From a virus, in the IMG/VR virus record IMGVR_UViG_3300033996_000130, positions 1 through 48,301 of that record: DNA of 48,301 nt; one strand, written 5' to 3'. This document shows, piece by piece, positions 7,540 to 15,708 of the stretch. Position numbers and translations under genes: made by a program. Position 1 is the first letter of the stretch. Every line of letters begins with the position of its first letter. The notes below the pieces were generated by a model. That model ran no database searches. It had not been told where the DNA came from and saw nothing but the letters and a program-made list of their open reading frames with translations.

Positions 7540-9768
7540 ATGGCTCTGATCTTAAAAGATCGTGTTAAAGAAACCACTGCTGTAACCAGCACAGGTACGG
7601 CTACCCTTTTGGGCGCTGTAACTGGCTATCAGTCTTTTTCGGTTATTGGTAACGGAAATACGTGTTATTACACCATTGCTGCGCAGACTGGCTCAGAGTG
7701 GGAAGTTGGTATTGGTACATACACTTCGCCAGATCAGTTAAGCCGAGATACTGTTTTATCCTCAAGTAATAGCGGTTCAGTAGTTAACTTTTCTGCTGGA
7801 ACAAAAGACGTATTTGTAACGCAACCATCGTCAAAAGCCGTTTATACCGATGCAAGTAATATTGTTAATACCTCTGGTAATGCTGCCACAACTGTTACTT
7901 TTACTCAGGTTAATACCACAAATTTAGTTGCCAGCTCTGTTACCTTAACGGCTGGAACAATTAGCGCCAATGCTGCTAACGCCACGGATATTACCAATAA
8001 AACTTATGTTGATGGACTTTTCTCAACAGGCATTACATACCATTCCCCAGTAAGGGTAGAGTCACCAAACACAGCTGGCAATTTAAACGCTACATACAAT
8101 CAACCTGGTGGTGCTGGTGTTGGTGTTGGAGCTACATTGACCAATGCAGGGACGCAGGCTGCTCTTGTAATTGATGGTATTACGATGGTGGTAGCTGATC
8201 GTGTATTAATTTACAACCAGACCAATGCGTTTGAAAACGGTGTTTATACAGTTACTAACGTAGGTTCTATATCTACTAACTGGGTATTAACCCGTGCAAC
8301 CGATGCCGATACTTATGGTGTTGGAAACCCAAATAAACTAGGCCAAGGTGACGCATTTTTCGTTACTTCTGGTAATACAGGCGCTGGCGAAACTTATATT
8401 TGTAACACCGTAGGTACCATTACCTTTGGCACCACAAACATTACATTTGCTCAGATTAGCTCTGTACAGGTTTATTCCGCTGGTACTGGTTTAAACCTTA
8501 CCAACTTAGCATTTAGTATTGCTAATACCGCTGTTACTGCAGCGCAATATGGTAACGATGGAGCTGTTGGACAGTTTACGGTTAACGCTCAAGGGCAGTT
8601 AACTAACGCTGCTAACGTATCAATTAACGCTTCTAGTATCTCTGTAGGCACTTTAGCCAACGGAAGAACCACAGCCGATTCTGCTAATGGAGCATCAACC
8701 ATAGTTTTGCGAGACGCTAATGGTTCGTTTAATGCTAACGTAATAACTGCTACAACAGTTAATGCAACTTCTGGTAACTTCACCAACATTACTGGCAACG
8801 CCGTAGCTTTAACCGCTATCAATGCCTCTAATATCACTTCTGGTACGTTAGATAACGCTCGTACTACAGGCAACACAGCAAACAGCGCAAGCACCATAGT
8901 GCTTAGAGATGCAAACGGCAGCTTCGGATCCAACGTTATTAGTGCTTCTTTGTTTAGTGGTGACGGTTCAGCAATTAATGCTATCAATGCTTCAAATATA
9001 TCGTCTGGCACAATTGCCAATGCTCGTACTACGGCTGCCTCTGCTAACGGGGCTGCTACGATTGTTCTTCGTGACTCTAGTGGTAGCTTTGATGCCAATA
9101 CAGTTAACGCTGTATCGCTTATAGGTAACGCTTCTCAAGTAACAGCAATTAATGCCTCTAACATTTCTTCGGGGACTATTGATAATGCAAGAACGACTGC
9201 TTCTTCTAGTAACGGCTCTAGTACTATTGTTCTCCGTGATGCAGGTGGGGCGTTCGCTGCTGGGGCAATAACAGGTACATCGTTTACTGGTAACGGTTCT
9301 GCTATTACCGCCATTAACGCTTCGGCAATTACCACAGGAACTTTAGATAATGCCAGGACTACTGCTTCTTCTGCCAATGGTGCTTCCACTATTGTTGCTC
9401 GTGATGCTAACGGGTCTTTTACTGCTAACGTAGGAACATTTACTTCTATATCAGGTAATGGTGTAGCCCTTACAGCCATTAATGCCAGCAATATTAGTTC
9501 TGGAACCATAGACAACGCAAGAACAACTGGCAATACTGCTAACAGCGCAAGTACATTGGTATTAAGAGACGCAAATGGTAACTTTGCTTCTAACGAAATT
9601 AGTGGTGAAGAAGTGATTGCTACTAACGGCTTGTTTATAAACAGCTTAACAATATCTTCTAGTTACAGTATTCCATCAAACTCTTCTGCTATGTCGGTTG
9701 GGCCTGTCACTTTAGCAAACGGTGTAAGCGTAACTGTGCCATCTGGCGGTCGTTGGGTAGTTCTATAA
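7540..9768 (+). CDS. Tail fibre protein with tandem 55-residue repeats
   Basis: This 742-residue protein probably forms a trimeric fibre contacting the host surface. Residues 1-110 look like a virion-attachment region (the segment with GSEWEVGIGTYTSPDQLSRD is a common fibre N-terminal module). Residues 150-310 form a Gly/Thr-rich beta domain (YHSPVRVESPNTAG, then VVADRVLIYNQTNAFENGVY). From residue 362 six repeats follow, each built on INASNISSGTIDNARTT and TIVLRDANGSF. The C-terminus is a short beta segment ending SGGRWVVL. AAGGAG precedes the ATG. Repeat number may vary between relatives and change fibre length. Confidence 0.8.
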   Translation: MALILKDRVKETTAVTSTGTATLLGAVTGYQSFSVIGNGNTCYYTIAAQTGSEWEVGIGTYTSPDQLSRDTVLSSSNSGSVVNFSAGTKDVFVTQPSSKAVYTDASNIVNTSGNAATTVTFTQVNTTNLVASSVTLTAGTISANAANATDITNKTYVDGLFSTGITYHSPVRVESPNTAGNLNATYNQPGGAGVGVGATLTNAGTQAALVIDGITMVVADRVLIYNQTNAFENGVYTVTNVGSISTNWVLTRATDADTYGVGNPNKLGQGDAFFVTSGNTGAGETYICNTVGTITFGTTNITFAQISSVQVYSAGTGLNLTNLAFSIANTAVTAAQYGNDGAVGQFTVNAQGQLTNAANVSINASSISVGTLANGRTTADSANGASTIVLRDANGSFNANVITATTVNATSGNFTNITGNAVALTAINASNITSGTLDNARTTGNTANSASTIVLRDANGSFGSNVISASLFSGDGSAINAINASNISSGTIANARTTAASANGAATIVLRDSSGSFDANTVNAVSLIGNASQVTAINASNISSGTIDNARTTASSSNGSSTIVLRDAGGAFAAGAITGTSFTGNGSAITAINASAITTGTLDNARTTASSANGASTIVARDANGSFTANVGTFTSISGNGVALTAINASNISSGTIDNARTTGNTANSASTLVLRDANGNFASNEISGEEVIATNGLFINSLTISSSYSIPSNSSAMSVGPVTLANGVSVTVPSGGRWVVL
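8623..9642 (+). repeat. Six tandem in-frame repeats in the tail fibre gene
   Basis: Unit starts are 8623 (65 codons, with a 10-codon insertion), then 8818, 8983, 9148, 9313 and 9478, at 55 codons (165 bases) each. The protein pattern INAS-I-GT-NARTT is kept while DNA differs at many third positions, so the copies are old or have been diversified. The repeats create long open frames on the other strand that are only shadows. Confidence 0.85.
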
Positions 9769-9777
9769 GGATAAGAT

Positions 9778-10497
9778 ATGAGTATCGTTTTAATAGGCTC
9801 AACTAGCGGAAGTATTACATTACAAGAACCAGCCGTTGCTGGAACTAATACCATTACACTTCCAGCAAGCACAGGAACTATGGCTTTATATGCAAATCCA
9901 CAAATAACGGTATATACAAGCGGTAGTGGAACTTATACAACACCAACTGGTGCTAAATTTTTACAAGTTCGCATGGTTGGTGGTGGTGGTGGCGGTGGTT
10001 CAACAACTGGTTCTGCTGGCAGTGCTGGTGGTGCTTCTACTTTTGGTTCTGCTTTTTTAACGGCTAATGGTGGTGGCGGCGGTTCAACTGCATCAGGAGG
10101 TGTTGCTTCAGGCGGTTCTGCTACTGGTGGCGATATAAATATATCAGGTGGCGAAGGCGGTGCTGGCCCTCAACCAGTACCAGGAAGTTACGCACCTGGT
10201 GGTTCTGGGGGAAATTCGGCTTTTGGTGGTGGTGCAGCACAATCACAAGCCGCAGTCGTTGGTACTGCTGGCTCTACTAATAGTGGTGGCGGTGGAAGCG
10301 GTGGAAGTGGTGGACCAGGCGGAGGTCTTGGTTCTGCTGGCGGTGGCGGTGCTGGCGGTTACTGTGAAAAACTTATTACATTGCCATCTTCTACTTACGC
10401 ATACGCAGTAGGTGCTGGTGGTTCCGCTGGATCAGGCGGTACTAATGGCGGTGCTGGCGGCTCAGGAATAATTATTGTTACTGCTTATTTTGGATAA
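9778..10497 (+). CDS. Glycine-rich adhesin, copy 1
   Basis: This 239-residue protein has an N-terminal docking segment (TITLPASTGTMALYANPQIT), a short beta region, then about 140 residues with many GG and GGG runs, and a fixed C-terminus ending GGSGIIIVTAYFG. Such polyglycine domains can fold as packed polyglycine-II helices at phage tail-fibre tips, as in the S16 adhesin. It follows the repeat fibre and is a paralogue of the 10798 gene. It probably provides receptor specificity. Confidence 0.7.
   Translation: MSIVLIGSTSGSITLQEPAVAGTNTITLPASTGTMALYANPQITVYTSGSGTYTTPTGAKFLQVRMVGGGGGGGSTTGSAGSAGGASTFGSAFLTANGGGGGSTASGGVASGGSATGGDINISGGEGGAGPQPVPGSYAPGGSGGNSAFGGGAAQSQAAVVGTAGSTNSGGGGSGGSGGPGGGLGSAGGGGAGGYCEKLITLPSSTYAYAVGAGGSAGSGGTNGGAGGSGIIIVTAYFG
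10446..10497 (+). repeat. 52-base exact repeat, copy 1 (adhesin 3' end)
   Basis: This 52-base segment is identical to 11496-11547, exactly 1050 bases away. Both encode the C-terminus of the two glycine-rich adhesins. Sequence right after the two copies diverges at once. A second exact repeat of 29 bases (9880-9908 and 10921-10949) marks the start of the shared domain. These are natural recombination points for swapping adhesin segments. Confidence 0.85.
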
Positions 10498-10514
10498 AAC
10501 TATGGATAAAACTA
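10491..10514 (+). repeat. 12-base tandem duplication at an adhesin/partner junction
   Basis: TGGATAAAACTA occurs twice in direct tandem, spanning the stop codon of the upstream adhesin and the start region of the next gene. It duplicates the weak ribosome-site/start unit, giving two possible ATG starts (10502 and 10514) with identical upstream context. Confidence 0.8.
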
Positions 10515-10798
10515 TGAACAAATACGCAATCATTCAAAACGGGTTAGTTATCAATTACATTGAGTACGAAACTCAACCTAAAAACCCACCACCTTCTTTT
10601 AAAGAAGGAACAATAGCCGTACTAAACAATAATGTTGGTGTTGGCTATACATACGCTGATGGTGTGTTTACTGAACCAAAACCTTATCCTAGTTGGACAT
10701 TAGTAAACAATAAATGGGAAGCTCCAACACCCAAGCCACAAGACAACAAACTTTATGTTTGGGACGAAGCTACAACTAGCTGGAAGGGATTAACATAA
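10514..10798 (+). CDS. Small tail-fibre partner protein
   Basis: I favour ATG 10514 (MNKYAIIQNGLVINYIEYE) because it matches the usual beginning of such proteins; ATG 10502 adds four residues. The 94-residue product ends in WTLVNNKWEAPTPKPQDNK then WDEATTSWKGLT, a pattern found at the ends of many phage fibre-associated proteins. It sits between two adhesin copies and overlaps the next start as TAATG. A fibre assembly or attachment-partner role is inferred. A broken copy of its 3' end is present at 11549-11635. Confidence 0.65.
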   Translation: MNKYAIIQNGLVINYIEYETQPKNPPPSFKEGTIAVLNNNVGVGYTYADGVFTEPKPYPSWTLVNNKWEAPTPKPQDNKLYVWDEATTSWKGLT

Positions 10799-11547
10799 TG
10801 GCATCAATTATCACAGCCACAACTACCAATGGACTTGTTAGTTCTGCTGATAACTCAGGTGTATTACAGTTAGCATCGGGTACTGGTAATTTAATTACTG
10901 TTCCATCTACTACTGGAACAATGGCTTTATATGCAAATCCACAAATAACTGTTTATACAAGCGGTAGCGGAACTTATACAACCCCTACTGGTACTAAATA
11001 TTTAACTGTTGAATTAGTTGGTGGCGGTGCTGGTGGTTCTGCAAGTAGCAACGGATCCGCTGGCGGAACTGGAGGAAACACTACATTTTCAACTTTAACT
11101 GGGACTGGCGGTACTTCAACTGTCCCAACTGTTGGAGGAACTGGTGGAGCGGCTTCTGGCGGTGATGTAAATATTGCTGGAGGTTCTGCATCAGGTTCAT
11201 ATCAAGCCTTTGAAACATCAGGTGCTTCTTATACTGGCGGTAGTAATGGAGGAGTTTCATATTTTGGAGGTGCTGGCAAAGGGGGTGCTCCAGGTGGTAG
11301 CGCAGGTGGTGCGGCAGCTACAAATAGTGGTTCTGGAGGTGGAGGCGGCGCTCAAAATACAACTGCTTATGCTGGTACTGGTGGAGGTGCTGGTGGATAT
11401 GTTAGAAAACTTATTACCTCTCCTTCAGCTACTTATTCTTATGCGGTGGGTGCTGGGGGTTCTGGTGGAGCGGCTGGTGTAACGGACAGCTTTGCTGGCG
11501 GTGCTGGCGGCTCAGGAATAATTATTGTTACTGCTTATTTTGGATAA
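10798..11547 (+). CDS. Glycine-rich adhesin, copy 2
   Basis: This 249-residue paralogue of the 9778 gene has the same N-terminal segment (TMALYANPQITVYTSGSGTY) and the same C-terminus (GAGGSGIIIVTAYFG), but a different glycine-rich centre. This pattern of fixed ends and variable middle is expected for receptor-binding tips under diversifying selection. Its start codon overlaps the partner gene stop. Both copies are intact, so the phage may mount mixed tips or use one as a spare. Confidence 0.7.
   Translation: MASIITATTTNGLVSSADNSGVLQLASGTGNLITVPSTTGTMALYANPQITVYTSGSGTYTTPTGTKYLTVELVGGGAGGSASSNGSAGGTGGNTTFSTLTGTGGTSTVPTVGGTGGAASGGDVNIAGGSASGSYQAFETSGASYTGGSNGGVSYFGGAGKGGAPGGSAGGAAATNSGSGGGGGAQNTTAYAGTGGGAGGYVRKLITSPSATYSYAVGAGGSGGAAGVTDSFAGGAGGSGIIIVTAYFG
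11496..11547 (+). repeat. 52-base exact repeat, copy 2 (adhesin 3' end)
   Basis: Identical to 10446-10497. It ends at the stop codon of the second adhesin and is followed by the relic of a second partner gene. Confidence 0.85.
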
Positions 11548-11548
11548 T

Positions 11549-11635
11549 AAATGTGAAGCACCAACAGCCAAACCAAATGACGGAAAGCTATATATGTGCG
11601 ATGAAGCTACAACTAATTGGAAGGAATTAACATAA
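11549..11635 (+). pseudogene. Relic of a second fibre partner gene (3' end only)
   Basis: Read in frame from 11549, this stretch encodes KCEAPTAKPNDGKLYMCDEA followed by TTNWKELT and a TAA stop. It aligns without gaps to the last 28 residues of the 10514 gene product. No start codon or N-terminal part remains. The GGAAGGAATTAACATAATG end is kept almost unchanged and supplies the ribosome site for the next gene, which probably explains why this piece survived. This shows the adhesin-plus-partner cassette was once duplicated and then partly deleted. Confidence 0.8.
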
Positions 11636-12114
11636 TGCCTATCGTATTAGACGGCACAAACGGAATTACATTTCCTAATAGCACTACACAAGCTAGTGCT
11701 GGAAAAGTATTGCAAGTGGTTCAAGTTATTAACTCTACAACATTTAGTTCTTCCAGCACTAGTTATGTTACCCCAACAGATATGAGTGTAACAATTACTC
11801 CAACAAGTTCAACAAGTAAAATATTAGTTTTAATGAGAGTAATGTGTTCTGGTTCTCTTGCTGGAACTATTACTTTGCGTGGTCAATTAATTCGTGGCGC
11901 AACAGCTTTAGACTCTGGAGATAGTGGAGCTTCACCAAACAGCAGTTTTATTAATACACGCTTTGTTAATTATTTAGACTCTCCAGCAACTACATCTGCA
12001 ACAACATACTCTTATCAATTTTATGGTGATGGAGCTACTTGGTATGTTAATCAGACTGGAGCTGCTGGAAATCCAGCTTCTAGTCAATTAACTTTAATGG
12101 AGATTGCAGGATGA
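11635..12114 (+). CDS. Distal tail-fibre domain protein
   Basis: The start is ATG 11635, overlapping the relic stop as TAATG, with AAGGA upstream; a TTG at 11617 would extend into the relic. The 159-residue product opens MPIVLDGTNGITFPNSTTQA and has the core KVLQVVQVINSTTFSSSST and SVTITPTSSTSKILVLMRV. I recall this as a frequent distal fibre beta-sandwich domain in aquatic phages. It probably belongs to the same adhesion apparatus as the neighbours. Confidence 0.65.
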   Translation: MPIVLDGTNGITFPNSTTQASAGKVLQVVQVINSTTFSSSSTSYVTPTDMSVTITPTSSTSKILVLMRVMCSGSLAGTITLRGQLIRGATALDSGDSGASPNSSFINTRFVNYLDSPATTSATTYSYQFYGDGATWYVNQTGAAGNPASSQLTLMEIAG

Positions 12115-12329
12115 TAAGTGCTATTTATAAACTATATCCACAAGTTAAATATACCATTGACAATGTTGCTTACGATGCTAATGACAATGAAGTTGCTTAT
12201 GACCTTGCTGCGGTGACTGCACAAGCTGAAGCGGATGTACAAGCAGCTAAAAATGCAAAGATTTCTGCATTAGCTAAATTAACTGCACTTGGACTTTCTG
12301 AAGATGAAGTAAAAGCATTAATAGGATAG
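12111..12329 (+). CDS. Small fibre-associated helical protein
   Basis: It overlaps the upstream stop by ATGA. The 72-residue product (MISAIYKLYPQVKYTIDNVA) has an N-terminal beta part and a C-terminal helix ending LTALGLSEDEVKALIG. This pattern is common directly after fibre genes in phages. Function is unknown; a fibre assembly helper is a fair guess. Confidence 0.55.
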   Translation: MISAIYKLYPQVKYTIDNVAYDANDNEVAYDLAAVTAQAEADVQAAKNAKISALAKLTALGLSEDEVKALIG

Positions 12330-12340
12330 ACGAGGACTAA

Positions 12341-13057
12341 ATGTTTGCTGAATCCCCGTATGCAGGTTCGCCTTTTGCCTCACTGGGGGTAGCTGCGGAT
12401 GTATCCATAACTGTTGTTGGGGTTTCTGCGGTAGGTGTAGTAGGCACAGTTGATATAAGCACAGGCGCTACTATTGACTTAACAGGCGTAAATGCGATTG
12501 GTCGAGTTGGTGATGTAGCAGTAACGGCTGATTCTAACGTTGATGTAACGGGTATTAACATCCCATGTCTAGTTGGCACGGTAGATGTAAGAGCTGATGC
12601 AGTTGTAGATTTGACTGGGGTGTACGCTGTAGGGCGCATAGGTAACGTAGATGTTCAGGCTGGTGCAGTAGTTACGGTTACTGGAGTAGCTGCTATCGGG
12701 ATTACAGGCTCGGTAACGGTTACAGGCAATGCAGTTGTAGATTTGACTGGAGTTTATGCAGTAGGCCGATTAGGTAATGTAGATGTTACAGCTAGCGCCA
12801 CAGTATTTGTTACAGGCGTATATGCGGTAGGGCTAATTGGTAACGTATCTGTATCAGGAAATGCCACGGTAAACGTGACAGGAGTCAAGGCTGTTGTTAA
12901 ACTTAAAGTCGTAAACGTTTGGGGCAATATTAATACAGATCAGATACCTAATTGGGCACCAATCGCACCTGGCGCTGGTTCTGGATGGACAGAGATTAAC
13001 CCTAGCCAAACGCCTAACTGGACAGATGTTTTAGTGCCTTCGGGCTTTGATAATTAA
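12341..13057 (+). CDS. Virion protein with 22-residue beta repeats
   Basis: In this 238-residue protein, residues 24-195 are tandem 22-residue units of the type DLTGVYAVGRLGNVDVTASA, suggesting a beta-solenoid or stacked beta structure. The C-terminal 45 residues contain two PNW segments (IPNWAPIAPGAG and TPNWTDVLVPSG), which look like a docking module. GAGG precedes the ATG. It lies between fibre genes, so it is probably part of the tail fibre or its connector. Confidence 0.65.
   Translation: MFAESPYAGSPFASLGVAADVSITVVGVSAVGVVGTVDISTGATIDLTGVNAIGRVGDVAVTADSNVDVTGINIPCLVGTVDVRADAVVDLTGVYAVGRIGNVDVQAGAVVTVTGVAAIGITGSVTVTGNAVVDLTGVYAVGRLGNVDVTASATVFVTGVYAVGLIGNVSVSGNATVNVTGVKAVVKLKVVNVWGNINTDQIPNWAPIAPGAGSGWTEINPSQTPNWTDVLVPSGFDN
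12410..12925 (+). repeat. About 7.5 tandem 66-base repeats
   Basis: Units of 22 codons start at residues 24, 46, 68, 90, 112, 134, 156 and 178 of the host gene. Positions V-TGV, A-G and the GNV step are conserved. The fourth and sixth units are the most alike, suggesting recent copying. Confidence 0.8.
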
Positions 13058-13066
13058 GGATATACC

Positions 13067-14095
13067 ATGGCAAGTACATTTTCACCATCATTACGTATCG
13101 AGTTAATCGGTGACGGAGACCAATCAGGTATCTGGGGGCAAACCACTAATACAAACCTAGGAACCTTAATAGAACAGGCAATTTCTGGGGTTATTACGAT
13201 AAATTTGACAGACTCTAATTACACCCTAAGTAATTTTAATGGTGTATCTGATGAGGCTAGAAACCAAGTTATTGTAGTTGTTGGCACAGTTACTGGAATA
13301 CGTAACGTTAGTCCTCCGATAGTTGAAAAAACTTATGTTGTTCAAAACAACACTACAGGCGGTTTTGCTATACGAGTTATTGGCACTACTGGTCAGGGCG
13401 TATTAATACCAAATGGCACCACAGCATACATATACTGTGATGGAACTAACTTTAACAGTATTATTAATGGCGCAACTGGTAACTTTGACGTGGCAGGCAA
13501 CCTAGCGGTTACGGGTACAACTACTTTAACTGGTGCTGCTACTTTATCTAGCACTTTAGGTGTTACTGGAGCTACCTCGTTAACTACAGGCTCTATTTCA
13601 GGGGTAATGACTGCACCAACCGCAGCCGTTACTACTGATAACACACAAATAGCAACAACCGCATTTGTAAGAGATATTATTCCAACAGGCGTTATCTTAA
13701 TGTGGTCTGGTTCAATTGCCTCAATCCCGTCTGGCTGGTTATTATGTGATGGATTAAACGGAACTCCAAATTTAGTCGATCGGTTTGTTGTTGGTGCTGG
13801 TTCAGCTTATGCTGTGAACGCAACGGGTGGTTCTGCAAATGCTACTCTTGTAAGCCATACTCATACTGCTTCAGTAGCAGATCCTGGGCATTTCCATAAT
13901 GCCTTTGGTGTTCAACAATTAACTGGTGCTGGTAGTGGTTTTGACTGGAATCCATCAAATCTAAATACTGGCGCTACTCGATTTGTTAGCACAGTTGCTA
14001 CTGGTATAACTGTATCTAACAGCACAGAAGGTTCTTCTGCTACCAACGCAAATTTACCACCATACTACGCACTTGCTTACATTATGAAAGCCTAA
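13067..14095 (+). CDS. Tail fibre with phage tail collar domain
   Basis: This 342-residue protein has an N-terminal segment common in fibres (IELIGDGDQSGIWGQTTNTN), a Thr/Gly-rich middle with TTALVRD-like TTAFVRDII, and from residue 208 a tail collar domain: GVILMWSGSIASIPSGWLLC, NLVDRFVVGAG, and the metal-binding style HTHT (264-267) and GHFH (274-277). The protein ends with NLPPYYALAYIMKA, the normal end of this family. The domain is known from T4 gp12-like short fibres and many phage and contractile-injection proteins. A receptor-binding role is well supported. Confidence 0.85.
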   Translation: MASTFSPSLRIELIGDGDQSGIWGQTTNTNLGTLIEQAISGVITINLTDSNYTLSNFNGVSDEARNQVIVVVGTVTGIRNVSPPIVEKTYVVQNNTTGGFAIRVIGTTGQGVLIPNGTTAYIYCDGTNFNSIINGATGNFDVAGNLAVTGTTTLTGAATLSSTLGVTGATSLTTGSISGVMTAPTAAVTTDNTQIATTAFVRDIIPTGVILMWSGSIASIPSGWLLCDGLNGTPNLVDRFVVGAGSAYAVNATGGSANATLVSHTHTASVADPGHFHNAFGVQQLTGAGSGFDWNPSNLNTGATRFVSTVATGITVSNSTEGSSATNANLPPYYALAYIMKA

Positions 14096-14096
14096 C

Positions 14097-14306
14097 ATGA
14101 TTAAAACCATCCAAGACTCTTTAGACGGCGGTGAATTTAAACCACGCCATACGATTGAAATCTACTGTCCTAACTGTGGATACGATGTTTCTGAGGCTGA
14201 ACTAGCTGCCAAAATGTGTAGTGATTGTGGGCATAGCCTTGAGAATCCAGAGCAGCACGTAGCTATTATGGTGGCTAATATGTCATTCGGCGGGTCAACA
14301 CTCTGA
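14097..14306 (+). CDS. Small zinc-ribbon protein
   Basis: This 69-residue product has CPNC at 24-27 and CSDC at 41-44, a classic two-pair zinc ribbon, followed by a hydrophobic C-terminal stretch (VAIMVANMSFGG). It begins one base after the tail collar gene stop. The role is unknown; a small structural or regulatory zinc protein near the lysis cassette is all the sequence supports. Confidence 0.65.
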   Translation: MIKTIQDSLDGGEFKPRHTIEIYCPNCGYDVSEAELAAKMCSDCGHSLENPEQHVAIMVANMSFGGSTL

Positions 14307-14324
14307 GGCAAAGAACAGTGAGAT

Positions 14325-14780
14325 ATGTCAGATCCGTTGGGGTTGTCCGAGGGGGTAAAGGGGCTTAGTTCTGGGCTGGATTCTGCTCGTGAAGCAGGTA
14401 AGTCCGTTTCTAAACAGATTGAAAATGTACAAAAAGACGCCGTAGATGTAGCCCAGCAAAGAGCGCAAGAGCGTATACGGGCAAGACGGGAAGCAGAATT
14501 TAAGAAGGAACGAGCGCTGGTTAAAGCGCTTGAAGAGTGGAAACGAAAGAAACAAATCTCCGATGAGGAGGCTGATTTAAAGATTAAGTTTGTAAAGCAG
14601 TACGGCGCTAAAGAATGGGATGCACTGCTCAAGATTAAGCTGGACATTGAGAACATGGAACGTAAAAACAACGATGAGTTCCAGCATGATTTAAAGACAG
14701 TAAGGCAGGTGCAGTTTTATTGTTTTATGGCGGCGTTGATTGTAACGTTGTGGCTAAAGTTTATTTTAGGAGCGTTTTAA
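14325..14780 (+). CDS. Coiled-coil protein with C-terminal membrane anchor
   Basis: This 151-residue protein has a long charged helix from about residue 40 to 125, rich in Lys, Arg and Glu, and a C-terminal membrane segment (FYCFMAALIVTLWLKFILGA) with three residues after it. It is placed directly before the holin gene. Such a tail-anchored coiled coil could be a lysis accessory, spanin-like or antiholin-like, or a membrane-contact virion protein. It lacks an N-terminal anchor or lipobox, so it is not a normal spanin. Confidence 0.55.
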   Translation: MSDPLGLSEGVKGLSSGLDSAREAGKSVSKQIENVQKDAVDVAQQRAQERIRARREAEFKKERALVKALEEWKRKKQISDEEADLKIKFVKQYGAKEWDALLKIKLDIENMERKNNDEFQHDLKTVRQVQFYCFMAALIVTLWLKFILGAF

Positions 14781-15194
14781 ATGTTAGGACTAGATACCAT
14801 TGTTGGCGTAGGCATGAAGCTAATTGACAAGCTGATACCTGACCCACAAGCCAAAGCACAAGCCCAGCTAGACCTAGCTAAACTTGCCCAAGAAGGCAAA
14901 CTGGCTGAAATACAAGCTGATACTGTAGCTATGCAAGAAACCAGTAAACGCTGGCAGGCAGATATGGCATCGGATTCTTGGCTTTCCAAGAACATCCGTC
15001 CGATGACCCTTGTGTTTATTTTATTGGTCTTTTGCGCTTTTTCTTTAATGTCAGCGTGGAAAATTGATGTTAATGAATCTTACGTAAAGCTCTTAGGCGA
15101 ATGGGGTCAGTTAATTATGTTGGCTTACTTTGGTGGACGTACCGTTGAAAAGATTATGGACATGAAGTCGAAAGAGAAACAAGATGCAAAGTAA
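14781..15194 (+). CDS. Holin (GTA holin_3TM type)
   Basis: This 137-residue protein has an N-terminal amphipathic region (KLIDKLIPDPQAKAQAQLDL), then SKNIRPMTLVFILLVFCAFS, a first clear membrane helix, and a second hydrophobic helix around LIMLAYFGGRTVEKI. This arrangement and the RP before the first helix match the holin family first described in gene-transfer agents. It immediately precedes the endolysin and overlaps it by 11 bases. It would form the membrane lesion that times lysis. Confidence 0.75.
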   Translation: MLGLDTIVGVGMKLIDKLIPDPQAKAQAQLDLAKLAQEGKLAEIQADTVAMQETSKRWQADMASDSWLSKNIRPMTLVFILLVFCAFSLMSAWKIDVNESYVKLLGEWGQLIMLAYFGGRTVEKIMDMKSKEKQDAK

Positions 15195-15702
15195 CTTTGA
15201 AAAGTGCCTAGCGAAGATGCTTGCCCATGAGGGCGGCTTTGTAAACCATCCACAAGACCCAGGCGGTATGACTAATTTTGGCGTAACTAAACGGGTTTGG
15301 GAAGAATGGGTCGGACATGAAGTTGACGAGAAACAGATGCGGGCGCTGACCCCCGAAACCGTTGCGCCACTTTATAAGAAGAAGTACTGGGATGCTTGCC
15401 GAGCTGATGATCTTGTATCTGGTGTTGACTACTGCGTTTTTGATGTCGCTGTTAACTCAGGCTCAGGTCGTGCCATTAAGTTTTTGCAGTCGTGTGTTGG
15501 GGTTACTGCTGATGGTGGTTTCGGGCCTGCTACTCTGGCTGCTGTAGAAAAAGCCGAGGAAGATCCAGCTAGGTTAGTAGAGCTGTATTGCGCTAAACGG
15601 CTAGAGTTCTTACAATCACTTAAGACCTTTGAAACCTTCGGTAAAGGCTGGTCTAGGCGTGTTGCAGAAGTTAAAGATGAAGCACTTAAGATGTTAGGGT
15701 AA
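15184..15702 (+). CDS. Endolysin, GH108 family
   Basis: This 172-residue peptidoglycan hydrolase has the family signature HEGGFVNHPQDPGGMTNFGV, with Glu16 the expected catalytic acid. The second half (VDYCVFDVAVNSGSGRAIKF, then GVTADGGFGPATLAAV) matches the C-terminal peptidoglycan-binding-type domain normally joined to GH108. There is no signal peptide or SAR helix, so release depends on the holin encoded just upstream. Length is normal for the family. Confidence 0.88.
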   Translation: MQSNFEKCLAKMLAHEGGFVNHPQDPGGMTNFGVTKRVWEEWVGHEVDEKQMRALTPETVAPLYKKKYWDACRADDLVSGVDYCVFDVAVNSGSGRAIKFLQSCVGVTADGGFGPATLAAVEKAEEDPARLVELYCAKRLEFLQSLKTFETFGKGWSRRVAEVKDEALKMLG

Positions 15703-15708
15703 ACCCGA

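Noticed and set aside
8589-9533. Long minus-strand open frames (169 and 132 codons) across the tail fibre repeats
   Set aside because: They mirror the repeat codons of the plus-strand gene, have repetitive Ala/Val/Leu-rich products and no ribosome sites.
7540-9768. Collagen-like fibre
   Set aside because: The repeats are INAS/NARTT type beta repeats and lack Gly-X-Y triplets.
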